DNA of 64,000 bases from Ctena decussata (lineage: Eukaryota; Mollusca; Bivalvia; Lucinida; Lucinidae): contig OZ022502.1 in NCBI GenBank assembly GCA_963989385.1, positions 8,152,501-8,216,500 on the forward strand, read 5' to 3'. Positions within the stretch are counted from its first letter, which is position 1; the number at the start of each line of letters is the position of its first letter. Position numbers and translations under genes: made by a program. Below the pieces are notes generated by a model, which was not told the DNA's origin, ran no database searches, and was given only the letters and a program-made list of their open reading frames with translations. This document shows, piece by piece, positions 39,447 to 51,389 of the stretch.

Positions 39447-40508
39447 TTCTTAACATTTTTATCAAATGATATTGAAAAAACTAAAACTGAAGCACTTCTA
39501 ATATCACGTAAAATTGATAAACCAGTACATCCTCCTCTTTTTATGCTAAATCAACAAGTAAGTGAAGTAGAATATCATAAACATTTAGGTGTATTTTTTT
39601 CATCGGATTGTTCTTGGCATAAACATATGGATTATATTAAGGAGAAAGCATGGACAAGAATTAACATAATGCGAAAATTAAAATACGATCTCGATAGAAA
39701 ATCGCTAGAAACAATTTATGTAGTATTTATTCGGCCTATTCTTGAATATGCAGACGTCCTTTGGGACAACTGCACTCAAACTGATAAACAAGACCTTGAA
39801 AAAATTCAATTGGAAGCTGCCCAGATAGCCACTGGGGCTACAAAACTTGTGTCTATTCAAAAACTTACTGACGAAACTGGTTGGGAGGAGTTAGATTCCA
39901 GAAGGAAAAAACATAAACTTGTGCTGTTTTATAAAATGTTCAACAATATTGCTCCACTATATTTATCGTCTCTGGTTCCGCCACTTGTACAGAGTGTCTC
40001 ACATTACAATTTGAGGAATGCAAATGATCTTCAAAGTGTTTATTCACGTACTACTCAGTATTTTAATTCTTTTTTGCCATCTGTTATCCGAGATTGGAAC
40101 AGCTTACCCTGCGCTGATAGAAATGTAGAGACAGTTGATTCCTTTAAAAGGCATTTAAATCAGCACAGAGAAACTGTACCGAAGTATTTTTACATTGGGA
40201 ATAGAAAATTACAAATTCTGCATAACAGACTTCGATTGGGATGCAGTTCTCTAAACTATGACCTTTTCCTGAAAAACATAGTAGAATCACCATTATGCAG
40301 ATGTGGTGACGTTGAAAACGTCGATCACTATTTTCTTCGTTGTACATTATATAGTGCGCATAGAGTCGAGCTCTTACGTAAGGTGTCAGAATATTGCATT
40401 GTTACACTAGATTCTCTCTTAAAAGGGAATGCTTCTTTGTCAATAGAGTCAAACCAAGACATATTTTTAGCAGTGCAAAGTTATATAGCTTCAACCAAGA
40501 GGTTTTAA
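39447..40508 (+). pseudogene. LINE 2: 5'-truncated reverse transcriptase C-terminal half
   Basis: Open to a natural stop: KTKTEALLISRKIDKPVHPP, VEYHKHLGVFFSSDCSWHKH, MRKLKYDLDRKSLETIYVVF, DSRRKKHKLVLFYKMFNNIA, then CRCGDVENVDHYFLRC. It is the same family as LINE 1 (the same motifs occur there in broken form) but lacks the endonuclease and RT palm. Intact from its 5' truncation point, so younger than LINE 1. A plausible 3' UTR runs to an AATAAA near 41091. Confidence 0.85.
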
Positions 40509-41374
40509 TATTTCTACTTCACCCCGATACGACGTTCTGTATAGCTATCCTGAGTTTTCTATAACTGTCAGTACTTGCTACATACAAACGTCATAGAAAA
40601 TAACAGAAGTACAGTTTTAGTAGTTCCCTATGTACCACGCTACGTACGGTACTGTTTGTTTAAAAGAGACAGCATTTCCAATTTGTTGCTCCCCATTCCC
40701 CTCCCCAGCTCCACCATTCTGCTCACTATACGTATTCTCCTTTCTCTCTCTCATCATTATTTAGATTCATTTTCATCTCTTTTTTATGTCTTCATTTCTC
40801 TTGTTTTCTTTCTATCTAGACATGATTTTCCATCAGTATTTAACACCAATGTTTTTGTATATTTCTAAATGTGAAATGACTTACATTTGTATATCTATTT
40901 ATAATTTACCACAATTAATTAGAAATAGTTTGATTATAAACCTATTGTCATGAAATGTATATATATATGCCATTGTGAAATCACAACTTTATTTGCACAG
41001 GAGAAGAACTAAATAAGCATTTATGATTTCGTTCTGATCCAATTGTTTGTATCATGTTTATATTGTGATCATGTACAGTTTATGATACAATAAATATGTT
41101 TAAACTAAATGATATTGAAAATGTCCTCAAAGGCTACGCATTGCAAGCGACACGTCGTATAGATGCAGCGTCAGCGTTGCATCGATGTCAGTACTGCGTA
41201 ACTTCAGCGAACTTGCCGAAGTCAATACAACTGTTCTGTGCCAGCCAGGATACTTTCACTCGGCTGTTGTTTCGGCTGTTTGTCTTATGCTTCTGAAATG
41301 AATTCAGAGTTTTCTGACATTTCTACTGAACTTTACACACAAACAGTATATTTTCTCAATTTTCTGTTTTGTAG
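40509..41374. other. LINE 2 3' region and sequence before the host exon
   Basis: AT-rich. AATAAA near 41090. A T/C-rich tract (41351-41370) leads to the AG at 41373-41374, which looks like the acceptor of the first coding exon and implies an upstream non-coding exon. Confidence 0.5.
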
Positions 41375-41668
41375 ACGGTGCAATGATGCGGACCACAGTG
41401 AGACGTCTTAACACTTTACGCAGCCATTTCGTCAATACGACAGCGGGACTTCATACGTCACCGAGCATTGTGATTACTCCAAGAACTTCTTTAATTGACG
41501 AGAAGGTTCATATTCGTCTTCAGGGGCTTGAGCCGAACCAGATGATAAGACTTGTTGCGAAAGTCAGGGAGAACAATATCAACTTTCAGTCAAATTGTTT
41601 ATTAAGAGCCAGCGATAATGGTGAAATTGACCTTAATAATGATGCTTCTCTGGGAGGGACATACACAG
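41375..41668 (+). CDS. Host acyl-CoA thioesterase/BAAT-family gene, coding exon 1
   Basis: The ATG is at 41383 after an acceptor at 41374. The exon encodes 95 codons plus one base. The first ~28 residues (MMRTTVRRLNTLRSHFVN) are Arg-rich without acids, like a mitochondrial presequence. Then comes the start of the N-terminal Bile_Hydr_Trans domain (ITPRTSLIDEKVHIRLQGLE, NNDASLGGTYTG). Ends before GTAAAT in phase 1. The joined family is ACOT1/2/4/6 and BAAT; mitochondrial ACOT2 is the closest functional analogue by presequence. An animal gene with conventional GT-AG splice sites. Confidence 0.85.
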
Positions 41669-42159
41669 GTAAATATGGGAGAAAACTTTAGAAGTTCAAA
41701 CATCTTTATTTCACATACTGGGTCACGTTATCCGTCTGATCAAGTTGCGGCCAGTACAAGCTAGCGATGTTTCAAAAATGATGGATAGATTGATGGGTTG
41801 ATCAGTTGATGACTTGGCGGTTTTGCGTTCTTTTCAACAGTATTTCAGTAAAAGCAGGACGACGGGCGCTGAGGGCGATTATGTAAAGCTCTGTGTACTG
41901 AAGTGCCTTCATTGAGACACCACCGACCTCGTAATCCAAAGTCCGGAGCGCTCACCACTCGGCCTCGAGAACGCGACTGTGGATCAGCGAACGCCCTTGC
42001 AGACCACAATTGATATAGAAATGCCATTATTGGTTAACATAGCATGTGAGCGGCTTGCATGCGCGGTTTTGCACCCCTCCCCCTCCCCGTCTCCCCGCCC
42101 GACCTTCAAATTTACAACAAGGTGGGTGGCGCCGAGAAGAAAATGTTGCTTCAGTTTCT

Positions 42160-42350
42160 TCAAGCATGTGCGCCAAGCGAAGGCTCAGACCCGTCTATAC
42201 ATACGTACAGTCTGATCAGAATCTTTGCTCTTTGCCTTATGGATAGCCAGGAATCCAAGGCTCTTTCATGCAGACTGGCAACGAGGACCCTGATTAGATT
42301 GCGGGGATGTGCTGGCTGATCCAAGTGTACACTGGCCACACATGTCATGA
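42160..42350. repeat. Palindromic MITE family A, copy 8 (strongly degraded)
   Basis: GCGCCAAGCGAAGGCTCAGA, CAGTCTGATCAGAATCTTTG and GGCTGATCCAAGTGTACACTGG are decayed family A modules in the right order. Confidence 0.55.
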
Positions 42351-42694
42351 GACACAGTTTTACATGACTCGACTTAAAAACAACGTAAACCTGAACCAGG
42401 CTAGTTGTTATACTAATATAAGTGAAGGCACCACTGGCTTACAATGTATGCCCTTTGTGGACGGAATTACTTTTTGAAATAATAGCATACACATGTAAAT
42501 AGTAGATATTGAATTCATAGTGAACAAAATTTTATAATTCTTTTTCCTGAAATAATTGAACTCATTGTTAGTTAGGTGAATGACTTTCAGGTGGGCAAGT
42601 TTGTTAATTTCCTTCTTGCCTTTCTTCTCAGTGGGAGGTCTACTCTTCAAGGAAAGAATTTGCTCTACTAAGAGCACATTCTTTCCTTTAAGAA

Positions 42695-42909
42695 TAGGGT
42701 CGTGTCTGGTAACTTCGGACTGCAGGTATATTCGAACAGCGGGTAAATTCGGACATACCATTGCAAACTGAGAAAATACAGGTCATAATGAGCCGTCTCA
42801 TCATGAAGGATTGATACTGTTTGCCCAGTTAATTTTGTTTTAATTCCAAACAACTGCCATGTAACTGTCCGAATTTACTTGGTGTCCGAATTTACCTGAC
42901 TTGACCCTA
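42695..42909. repeat. MITE family B, copy 2
   Basis: TAGGGTCGTGTCTGGTAACT to CCTGACTTGACCCTA, same centre (TAATGAGCCGTCTCATCATG) and orientation as copy 1. Confidence 0.85.
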
Positions 42910-42978
42910 GTCTCTTTTTGCAAGGGCTTCTCTCTCTCCAAGCAAGTAAACAGAAGCCACAGATGTTGTTGCCCGTAA

Positions 42979-43198
42979 TAGGGTCACGTCAGCTAAATTT
43001 GGACAGCAGGTAAATTCGGACATTGACATTCACTGTTTCCTTTATATGTCAGTTGTTTGAATCGAAACCAAAATAACTGGGCAAACAGTAAAATTCCTGA
43101 TGAGGCGGCTCATTATGAGCCGTCTCATCTGGATTTTCACTGTTTGCAATGGTATGTCCGACTTTACCTGCTGTCCGACTTTACCTGACTTGACCCTA
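42979..43198. repeat. MITE family B, copy 3 (inverted)
   Basis: TAGGGTCACGTCAGCTAAAT to ACCTGACTTGACCCTA. The asymmetric interior (GTCAGTTGTTTG, CTGGGCAAACAGT) is in the opposite orientation to copies 1 and 2. Confidence 0.85.
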
Positions 43199-43575
43199 TA
43201 GGGCGGGAAAAATCGACGTGTATCCATACTTCTTAAAAGTAAGGTGGAACCACGTTCTACATTAACAGTAAGATGGATGGATGGATGAATGACGCGATTT
43301 TACGTCCTTATCAACAGTATTTCAGTCATATCAGGACGATGGGACGGTGATAATGAAAGGCTGTGTGCAATGAAACTCCATTTACGATAGGAAAGATTCT
43401 CGCCTCAAGCAGGGCTCGATTCCGGTCCGCTAGATCAGTAGGCCAGCGTTACCCGGGCTCCTCAGTAAGATGGAATCTCGTTCTAATAATTTCCTCTTTT
43501 ATTTGGTGTGGTGGAATAGAAAGTATAAATTATATGTGCGGGTACTTGTTGACGAAATGTTTATTCTTCAAATAG

Positions 43576-43830
43576 GTAAAGACCCTATGGGATTATTTTG
43601 GAGCCTAGAGCCATGTCCTGGTGAAGGAAAAGGCATCCGATTGGTCAAAAAAGATGTGACGTCACCAATGGAAATTACTATTCAGGCTATGCGAGAAAGC
43701 GCTATGAGCAAAACGGGGTCTTCTGATGTTATAGCGGAAGATAGGTTGGAAAGATTTTATATGAAACCCGGTGTTAAAAGGATTCCAGTGAAGGAGGGAA
43801 AATTTCGAGGGACAATGTTCATCCCAGAAG
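43576..43830 (+). CDS. Thioesterase/BAAT-family gene, coding exon 2
   Basis: Acceptor at 43575 (AAATAG), donor GTAAAT after 43830; 255 bases, phase 1 to phase 1. Encodes KDPMGLFWSLEPCPGEGKG, continuing the N-terminal domain, then a linker and MKPGVKRIPVKEGKFRGTMF, the strand leading into the BAAT C-terminal hydrolase domain. Frames join cleanly with exons 1 and 3. Confidence 0.88.
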
Positions 43831-44750
43831 GTAAATATCCGGTGGGCACGCAATGATGAAACGTTAAATTCACATTGATGCAGCGTCATGGCGCTGAATC
43901 AACTGAATCAACTTTGATTTAATGTGTTGAAACTGTGATGATTCAGTGTGGTTTCAATCTTTGGTGCTTATTGGGTATGCATGATTCAAGGAGGGTTCTC
44001 GCTAAGAACTTTATTTTTCTCACCCATTGGACAAGAACATCCCTTTCTAGAGGTGTCTGAGATTTTTTCTGTCTCGGCCTGCTATCTCAGCCTAGGCTCA
44101 GAAAGCTGTCTCAAAATGCCAATCATTGCTATATGGTACAGCCCAATTAATAACACTTTAATTCAACAAATCAACATACTACTTGCCATGTAAATTGAAT
44201 GCAGAATATGAAATTGACACTCTGTGATGCACAGGAAGTGTCACTGTAGATTTCTGATTAGCTGTCAATCATGAAAAAATGCATGCACAAGGTGAAATTA
44301 ACACACATGTCCACATGTCAAACTATTAATAGAAAAATAGCTTATAGTTCATAGGAATGGCTTCAATAAGAAGTTAAAGTATTCAATGAATATTCTGTTC
44401 TATAAAATATATAAATGGATGAGAAAAATAATCAATGATGGGATTGAGGCCTCGACAAGGAAATCTCAGGCTCGTTTTCAGATTATTTAAGTCTAATGCT
44501 CGGCAAGCCTCGCATAAGACCAAATAATCAGAAAACTAGCCTGAGATTTCCTTGACTTGGCCTCAACCCCATCATAGATTCTATTAATCTCAGAAAGTTA
44601 GATACATGTAGCTATCATGTCAGCTAACATTATTGGTATAATTAGTTTTGGTAACATTATACTTAAATGCAGTGGCAAACGTCACCGTATACATTTTAAT
44701 ATGATCACACGTTACACTACATCTGTCGTTACGTCGATTCCATGAAAACT

Positions 44751-44917
44751 TTCACAGGGACTCGGGTCATACGGTTTGTCTCTTTGATCCACTGAAAATT
44801 CATATCGGGATGTACCGGGTGGTTATTTTAAAGCTCTAAATAACCACCCGGTACATCCCGATATGAATTTTCAGTGGATCAAAGAAACAAACCGTATGAC
44901 CCGAGTCCCTGTGAAAA
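44751..44917. repeat. Near-perfect 167-bp palindrome
   Basis: Arms of ~80 bp (TTCACAGGGACTCGGGTCAT to CGGGTGGTTATTT) are separated by about 8 bases and differ at only one or two positions. Confidence 0.88.
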
Positions 44918-45234
44918 CTTCATATAAGACAACCCGCCTGGAAACTCCCATTAAACTGGTCCTATGACGAACGAAGTCTCATTTCTTATCATATGATCCC
45001 TCGTTTACATGTAACACGCTTCGTACTTTATATTGCGTAGGATCATGTCCTTGAATGATGCACATTCCAAAGCATTATTCGCGCTTTTCGAAAGCATTTC
45101 AACGTGTACGTGGTAGATAGGCGAGGTAAAGTGTTTATCCGAAGGATAAATATCCGATGGGCACGCATTGTTGCAACGTTAAATCAACACAAATATCATC
45201 ATCCAGGGAATCAAACAGGGAGTCACAAAATATA

Positions 45235-45476
45235 TGGGCCGCGACACAAGAAAACCAACAAAGTGGCTGCGCGCCCAGCGCAGACTCAGATCAGCCTAGG
45301 CATCCGCCCAGTCTGATCAGAGTCTTCGCTGTCCGCATGGAGGTAGCTTAGATCCTTAGCTACCCTTTAAGCGCTTAGCGAAGACTCTGATCAGACTTGG
45401 CGAATGCCCAGAATGATCTGAGTCGGCGCTGGGCGCACATTCAACCACTTTGCTGGTTTTCTCGTGTCGCGGCTCA
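45235..45476. repeat. Palindromic MITE family A, copy 6 (near consensus)
   Basis: TGGGCCGCGACACAAGAAAA to TCTCGTGTCGCGGCTCA, 242 bp. Confidence 0.88.
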
Positions 45477-45727
45477 TATCTCTTTGTACATAATAGTTAA
45501 TCCATACCATCCAGTATTGTGGCTGCCTATTTTCAGAGCCCTAGATAAGAGGGAGTATTTGGTGATAATTAGGGATAATTTTAGTTAATTCTGGATAGAA
45601 ACATATGTTGTGACCCCTCACAACATATGGTTTCAATGAGAAAAAAAGAAAACTATCCCTCAATTATCATCAAATACTCTTCTTATCTAGAGCACTGATT
45701 TTATTAACTCTGTTTCTAATCTTACAG

Positions 45728-45897
45728 GTCCCGGGCCATTCCCAGGACTAACAGACATGTTTGGCGGAATTGTGAGCCTGATAGAAACTCGTGCGGCGCT
45801 CTTGGCGTCCCACGGTTACGCTACGTTTGCCATTTCTTACCTGTATACAGATCATCTACCTCAGAACTTGATGGGAGCCGATGATGAGTATGTCCAG
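45728..45897 (+). CDS. Thioesterase/BAAT-family gene, coding exon 3
   Basis: Acceptor TTACAG at 45727, donor GTAAGA after 45897; 170 bases, phase 1 to phase 0. Encodes GPGPFPGLTDMFGGIVSLIE, ASHGYATFAISYLYTDHLPQ, ADDEYVQ: the first strand-helix units of the alpha/beta-hydrolase domain. The GPGPFPG loop shapes the oxyanion region in this family. Confidence 0.9.
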
Positions 45898-48800
45898 GTA
45901 AGATTGAGTAGGAATGTTATCTTCATTCACGCCTGACAATCAGTCTCATGCGGAACCGGCGGTTAAGCAAAGCAATCCGTTAGATCACTTTCCGGTGACG
46001 TAGAAGAGGAGCCGAAAAAGATAAACAAAACTTACTCAGTCAGATTTTAGAATGTTTTTTCAGAATGATAGGACAGATATCCAAATTCTAAGAATGCTAT
46101 TTTGTTACTTAAACATTGCTCCTTCAGCACACCAAATAATTCTATAATTGGTTCCGCGGTTTTCATGATATTTGTTCCCTCCTCCGAAATGTCTGTTCAA
46201 CAGGTTCAAGGCGATAAAATAACAACATTTTCTGCTCGATCTCAGAAACGAGCTAAAAGCATCCGAATTCATCATTGCATATCAATCTAATATTAATCAA
46301 TATCTGCCATCAACAACGATATTTCAGTGACCAGGTATCAAGCATTGTTCTGAAATCATTGTTGAAAGGAGCGAAATGTTTTGGTTCGGCATTTAATCAT
46401 TAAAAATAGAAGGAAATATGTCAACATCAATCTGCTTATTTTAGTCTGTTTTATGACATAAATTTTATGCTGGATTTTTTTTTAACATTTGCTAGATGTC
46501 AGCTGAGACCTGTAGGATCTATGCAGTTGGAGATTATGTTTTAACAAAAGAAAACAAAAAAAAACAGAACAAAGTTTATCCCATTCCCTAAAGTACTTGG
46601 TGTTTACTGTTTCAATGGTTTTAAATGCATGCTGAATTAAAATTTCTAAGATTAAATTTAAATAATAACATGATTTCACAAAATTTTGATTTTTTTGCAT
46701 TTTGAATGGGAGGCTCCTGTTAAAACTTTTGTGGTTGCGCATGAGAATATTCGGTTGAGCATTGGAATGTATGGAATATCAAATGAGCTTTGGTGCCTGA
46801 TTTAGCTGCGAGGCAGCCTGACTTATATATGAACCACGAAAACATCGATCAACCTGCGACTTGCACAGTTTGGTCTGCTCGATTAGCACTGAAAAGCTGT
46901 TGTATCATTAAACCTACAACTGTAAGGATCTTCTCTGGCAGATAATCTAGTTTTGTCTGACCTGGTCATGTAGCCAGGAAGACATGTTTTTCTTACGACA
47001 ATCATTTAAATAAAATCGTTTACGAGACTAGCCACTCTTAAAAGTTTAGAAGGGCCTAAAATTTAACTGGCGGATGGATGACTTGCAATTTTAGTTTTTC
47101 AGCAGTATTTCAGTAATCTCAGATTTTTCTCTTAAGAAAAGGTATTGCGAAAAATTGGAGAATGTCATGCTATCAGTTATCTACAATTGTATGTTGAGAC
47201 CAAGTGATATGAACAGTTTTAAGTGGTGTTTGGTATATTACATTTATCCTTCAAGTTCAATTACGAGTACCGAAAGAAGGAAATAGTCCTGCACAGATAA
47301 ATCGGCCCTGTGCGTGCATTTGCAGACTTTCTGTGAAATCTTATCGATGCAGCAAGACACTTCACTTATGTAACCACGTTGAAAATTCACTTTAAAGAAA
47401 ATGCATGGTTTTGTTACTACGTCCTCAACGAATATTTATCGGCGGTCAATTTGAAAACCACAAGGTCAATAGTATTGAAGCTGACATGGAGACAATTATA
47501 TTCTGCTCAAAAGGGATCGTGCGCTTGAATTTAAAAGCACGTTTAAATACTTCTAAACATATGCCAGATAATTTTGGTCAAATAAGATGGTCTTGGTCTC
47601 AGTATATCCATAGTAACCCTTTAATACCTGCCACATAAGTTATTCATGCGACCCTAAACATTCGGGAACCCATACCTCAGAAGCCACAAACTCTGATCGA
47701 TTTGACTGATATTTTCACTCAGCTGCAACAAGGTGTGTGCTGCCGTTCTGGAAGTTACCAAGGTCCATCGACGTCCATGCTCGGATCTAACACAATCAAC
47801 CGGAAACCGACCAAGACACATAAAAAAAGAATACAAGATATCAGCCCCAGGCTTTAGAAATGGAAAGTGACTGCTTGTCTGAGACCCGGTGTTATTGCTG
47901 AACATTTATCAACAGAAAAAAGTTTAGATGGATGAGGTCTACTTTCCAGAAAATCAGATCAACTAGGTAATGGTGCCACTTGAAAAGATGTATTGAAAAT
48001 AAATCTTAAAATTTTAACGTATTCTCAGTGATTGCAAACTACAAACCAGTGATGTGGGCTAAACCTTGCTCTAGTAAAAAAAACAGATTCCCTTCTGCAT
48101 ATGACAGTCTCAAAAAGTGGGGTTTCCTGACAGGCTACCCCTTAAAACTGACAGTTCGCACGATCGTGGGGTTAAGGGTTAATTTCAATTAGACTTTCTC
48201 CTAAGTTTCAAATTGACAATCAATATTTCAGATTCGGTAAAGATGTAGTAAAGAAAGCTGGACGGATGAACGCTGCCCAGTTACTGATGCTATGGATACG
48301 TTCCGCTGGGGGTGTGGTTTAACGTCCTTACGAGAACTTAAATACACACACAGTAATGAAAGTTTTGTAAATATATTATTTGAAAGTGTGTATGATATGG
48401 GCACGTCTTATCGCATTTATAAGATTTTAAGGAAAGCTTACAAAACGCATTCACAGAGCCAAAATACCTGTGCAAGACTAAAAATCTTACCCGTGACCCA
48501 TCCATAGACCACGAAAACTGCAAACTGACTACTGAAAAATAGTCAAATTAGTTTTCAACATATTTCAGCGGAGGTCAGTTTGAAACATTACCTGCCATGT
48601 TAATACTCAATGAAATTTCGAGCGGTGATGTGCGGATACCCCTGGCTTTTGTAGCAAGCCATTATATAAGAACCTTTCGATGCACGCCGTATTTTTCCAT
48701 ATTGCCTCGAGCAAAGTCAAAAAGTCATTGCTCGAGGTGTTGCCGAAAACTACAGCGAGTAGCATTAAAACTGAAATAGTCGTTTGCTACGAAAGAGGAC

Positions 48801-50930
48801 AAGGTGCACCGTAATTTTGCTGTATTGCCTCCAACAAAGTAAAAAAGTCATTGCTCGAGGTGATGTCGAACACTTCAACGCGTAGCATTAAACACTTAAA
48901 TGTTATTATGATACTGAAGCAGGACATATGAGTGTTTTCGGGGGTTACTTTTATCAGAAGACAAATCAGAAGAAACAGTATTGGCATAACTAATTTAATA
49001 GTGATCCATGTATAGCTTGAGACGTTTATAGCTTCGTTTAAGCAAAAGAAATTGTGAAGTTTGAGGACGTCAAATGCTGAACCGAAGTATCGCATGCGTA
49101 ACCAGGAAAAAATGACATGGGGACTTCTCTTAAAAATAGGCAAACCAAAAGTGTTGAAATAAGCTAAACAGATATTATATGGAGTCATTTGATATTCCAA
49201 TGACGTAATCAATGCATAATGTTCAACATGTAATGGCTCAAAGCAGTGTTCCTTCATTTCTCTTGCAGTCTGGTTTCAAGCAAATATTAGCCGTCAGACC
49301 TGCATTTGTCAACTTTAGAAACGTCAGAATTATACTGGGCAGTTTTACTGCAATTATTACAGGTTGAAAATAAAATTATCTGTGAAATTAATTTCTTATT
49401 ATTTTTAATGATTACATGCGGAACCAAACTTTCGAGACCAATTATGCATGTATTTCAAAAGAATTCTTGGTTCTAGCAAAATGTAAAGGTATAACATACC
49501 TCACTCTCTGTTTAAAATATCCGCGCACCGTCTAATTTGCAGATCATATGTACATAAATGTCAGATTTAGCGGATAAATGTGTTGCTTATCTCATGTATA
49601 ATCCAGTACGAACAGATGTTTCGGAGGAGGGAATAAACATGACAAAAACAAGACAACGCTTCAGCAAATCCTTTGGCATAAAAAGGTATCAATGTGTTAG
49701 CAACAAAATAGCATTCTCATATTTTAAAGAGCACATTTTCAAAGAAAATAAATCGTCTTCTTACACGAACGGTTATCGTTTGTTTACCTTTTTCGGCTCC
49801 TCTTCTACGTCACCGGAAAGTGATCTAACGGATTGCTTTGCTTAACCGCCGGTTCCGCATGAGACTGATTGTCAGGCGTGTCATTGCAGGTGGTGGTGTT
49901 CCATGTGGCGACCGTAAAATATCTTCCCCTTCTTCATCATAGTGCAGCTTGTATATATTTTCTGATCTTTTGGGATTATTGGTCTCATTCTACATTGGTT
50001 TGAAAACAGTTTCCGCGCGAAGGGGGGTGGGGGGAGCATTGGCACTTTCGCATAATTGCATTATTGCACTTGAAAAGGCACAGTTAAACCGAACCTGCTA
50101 TTGTTTGTTTTTTCATATGTGTTCCTCGCTTCCAGGGGGTCTTCTTTAGCTTATCTGCAGCTGATATTCGTCAATAGGATCACTGGCTTCATTCTAAGTC
50201 GGCCGAATGTAAAATTTTACATCCAAATTTGTGTATACCCTAGCATTTTAGTCCATTTCTCATACACTTCCTTTTAACTATAGTCTTTACTACTGTGGAA
50301 GCTCAAGGCAGGTGCGACAAAGTATTCCGCGGAATTCTTGTTATTACTGCAAATGAACAGACTTAGTTAAACTGATTATGAAAATTTCGTTTCTCTAATG
50401 TGTTCTTTGCTGCCAGAGACTCACTCATCTTTCATATGTTTTTTTATGAAAGTTTAGCATGGTCCCCTGTGTACTACACCTCTGGCTCTGGAGGTGCCTC
50501 CTGTGCTTCAGGGCTCTGTCCTTCCTAATCAGCAAACTTTCGCGAGAGTTTAATTTTCGGGAAACTGCGAATATTGTCGCTACTATCAACCTAGAGAACC
50601 ATTATAACAATCTCAGATACAAAACTTCCCCAGTTGTTGACACTAACTCGCCAAAATAAGCATTCACAAAAACTAAACAATTTTTAGTGCTTTCCATTTT
50701 GTTAGCTTTATATAATGACGGTGTTCGCAACATTCCGCAAATGGTAGAATCCCGAGATTTCAGTACAGAAAACTAACCAGACTTCTCGATATTGTCTTGT
50801 CTCTGTTTCTGGCTGAAATAGGGCACTTAAAGTGCCATGCTTGACTTTCAAATAAATTTTGATTCCTGAAACGTCGGGTTTTGCAATAATGCAGGATTTT
50901 TTAACCATAGAATGTCTTGTTTTACGACAG
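45898..50930 (+). other. Intron 3 of the thioesterase gene, mostly one TIR transposon
   Basis: Five kb between exons 3 and 4, of which 45928-49880 is the TIR element described separately. The remainder is AT-rich without a recognised gene. Confidence 0.8.
45928..49880. mobile_element. 3.95-kb TIR DNA transposon, apparently non-autonomous
   Basis: CACGCCTGACAATCAGTCTC at the left is matched by its complement at 49861-49880. Inverted similarity is near-complete for ~95 bp (through GGTGACGTAGAAGAGGAGCC) and continues imperfectly to ~280 bp (GAATGCTATTTTGTT, CTCCTCCGAAA). Flanked by TCATT at 45923-45927 and 49881-49885. No frame inside has transposase character. The superfamily is not determined. 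Confidence 0.85.
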
Positions 50931-51044
50931 GCAGCAGCGGAGTGGTTCTTTTCCCAGCCCTACATTGATCGTTCGAGAGTGGGTGCCGTTGGTCTGTGTT
51001 TTGGCGGATGCCTGTCTTTGATGCTTGCTGCCCGTATACCGCAG
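50931..51044 (+). CDS. Thioesterase/BAAT-family gene, coding exon 4 (nucleophile exon)
   Basis: Acceptor ACGACAG at 50930, donor GTAAGT after 51044; 114 bases, phase 0 to phase 0. Encodes AAAEWFFSQPYIDRSRVGAV and GLCFGGCLSLMLAARIPQ, with the nucleophile elbow at Cys260 (TGT 50997-50999). ACOTs normally have Ser here (GxSxG); BAAT and dienelactone hydrolases have Cys. About 145 further residues with the Asp and His of the triad are expected but not found before element 2, so the 3' exons probably lie beyond it. Confidence 0.88.
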
Positions 51045-51149
51045 GTAAGTATGTTTTCTGTGTGATGTCTGGTCGAATACATGTCAATCAAATATACTCA
51101 GTTCCAGAATTCTTATGAATTGAATACCCATGGTAGGTAAAACAGAATT

Positions 51150-51389
51150 TGAGCCATGACACGACTAAACCAACAAAGTAGTATGAGCGCCCGGCGAAAG
51201 CTCAGATCAGTCTAGGCATCCGCCCAGTCTGATCAGAGTCTTTGCTGGCTGCATGGAGCCAGCTTAGACCCATAGCTATCTATTAAGCGCACCACGAAGA
51301 CTCCGATCAGACTAGACGGCTGCCCAGGACGATCTGAGTCTTCGCTGGGCGCACATGCCACTTTAATGATTCTGCCATGTTGTGGCTCA
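51150..51389. repeat. Palindromic MITE family A, copy 7
   Basis: TGAGCCATGACACGACTAAA to GCCATGTTGTGGCTCA, 240 bp, CpG sites partly decayed to TpG/CpA. Confidence 0.85.

Larger units (their letters stand above)
41669..43575 (+). other. Intron 1 of the thioesterase gene with MITE insertions
   Basis: Bounded by GTAAAT and a T-rich tract ending TAG. Contains a degraded family A copy (about 42160-42350) and two family B MITEs (42695-42909 and 42979-43198). No other gene. Confidence 0.75.
43831..45727 (+). other. Intron 2 of the thioesterase gene
   Basis: Holds an inverted repeat at about 44432-44580 (GGCCTCGACAAGGAAATCTC-like arms), the near-perfect palindrome 44751-44917, family A copy 6 and a hairpin at about 45540-45695. 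No other gene. Confidence 0.75.

Noticed and set aside
42046..42348. Overlapping short frames in intron 1
   Set aside because: They are read-throughs of a degraded family A MITE.
48787..49257. 156-codon leftward frame inside the TIR transposon as a transposase
   Set aside because: Hydrophobic, no DDE or zinc-finger pattern, no family resemblance; looks like chance.
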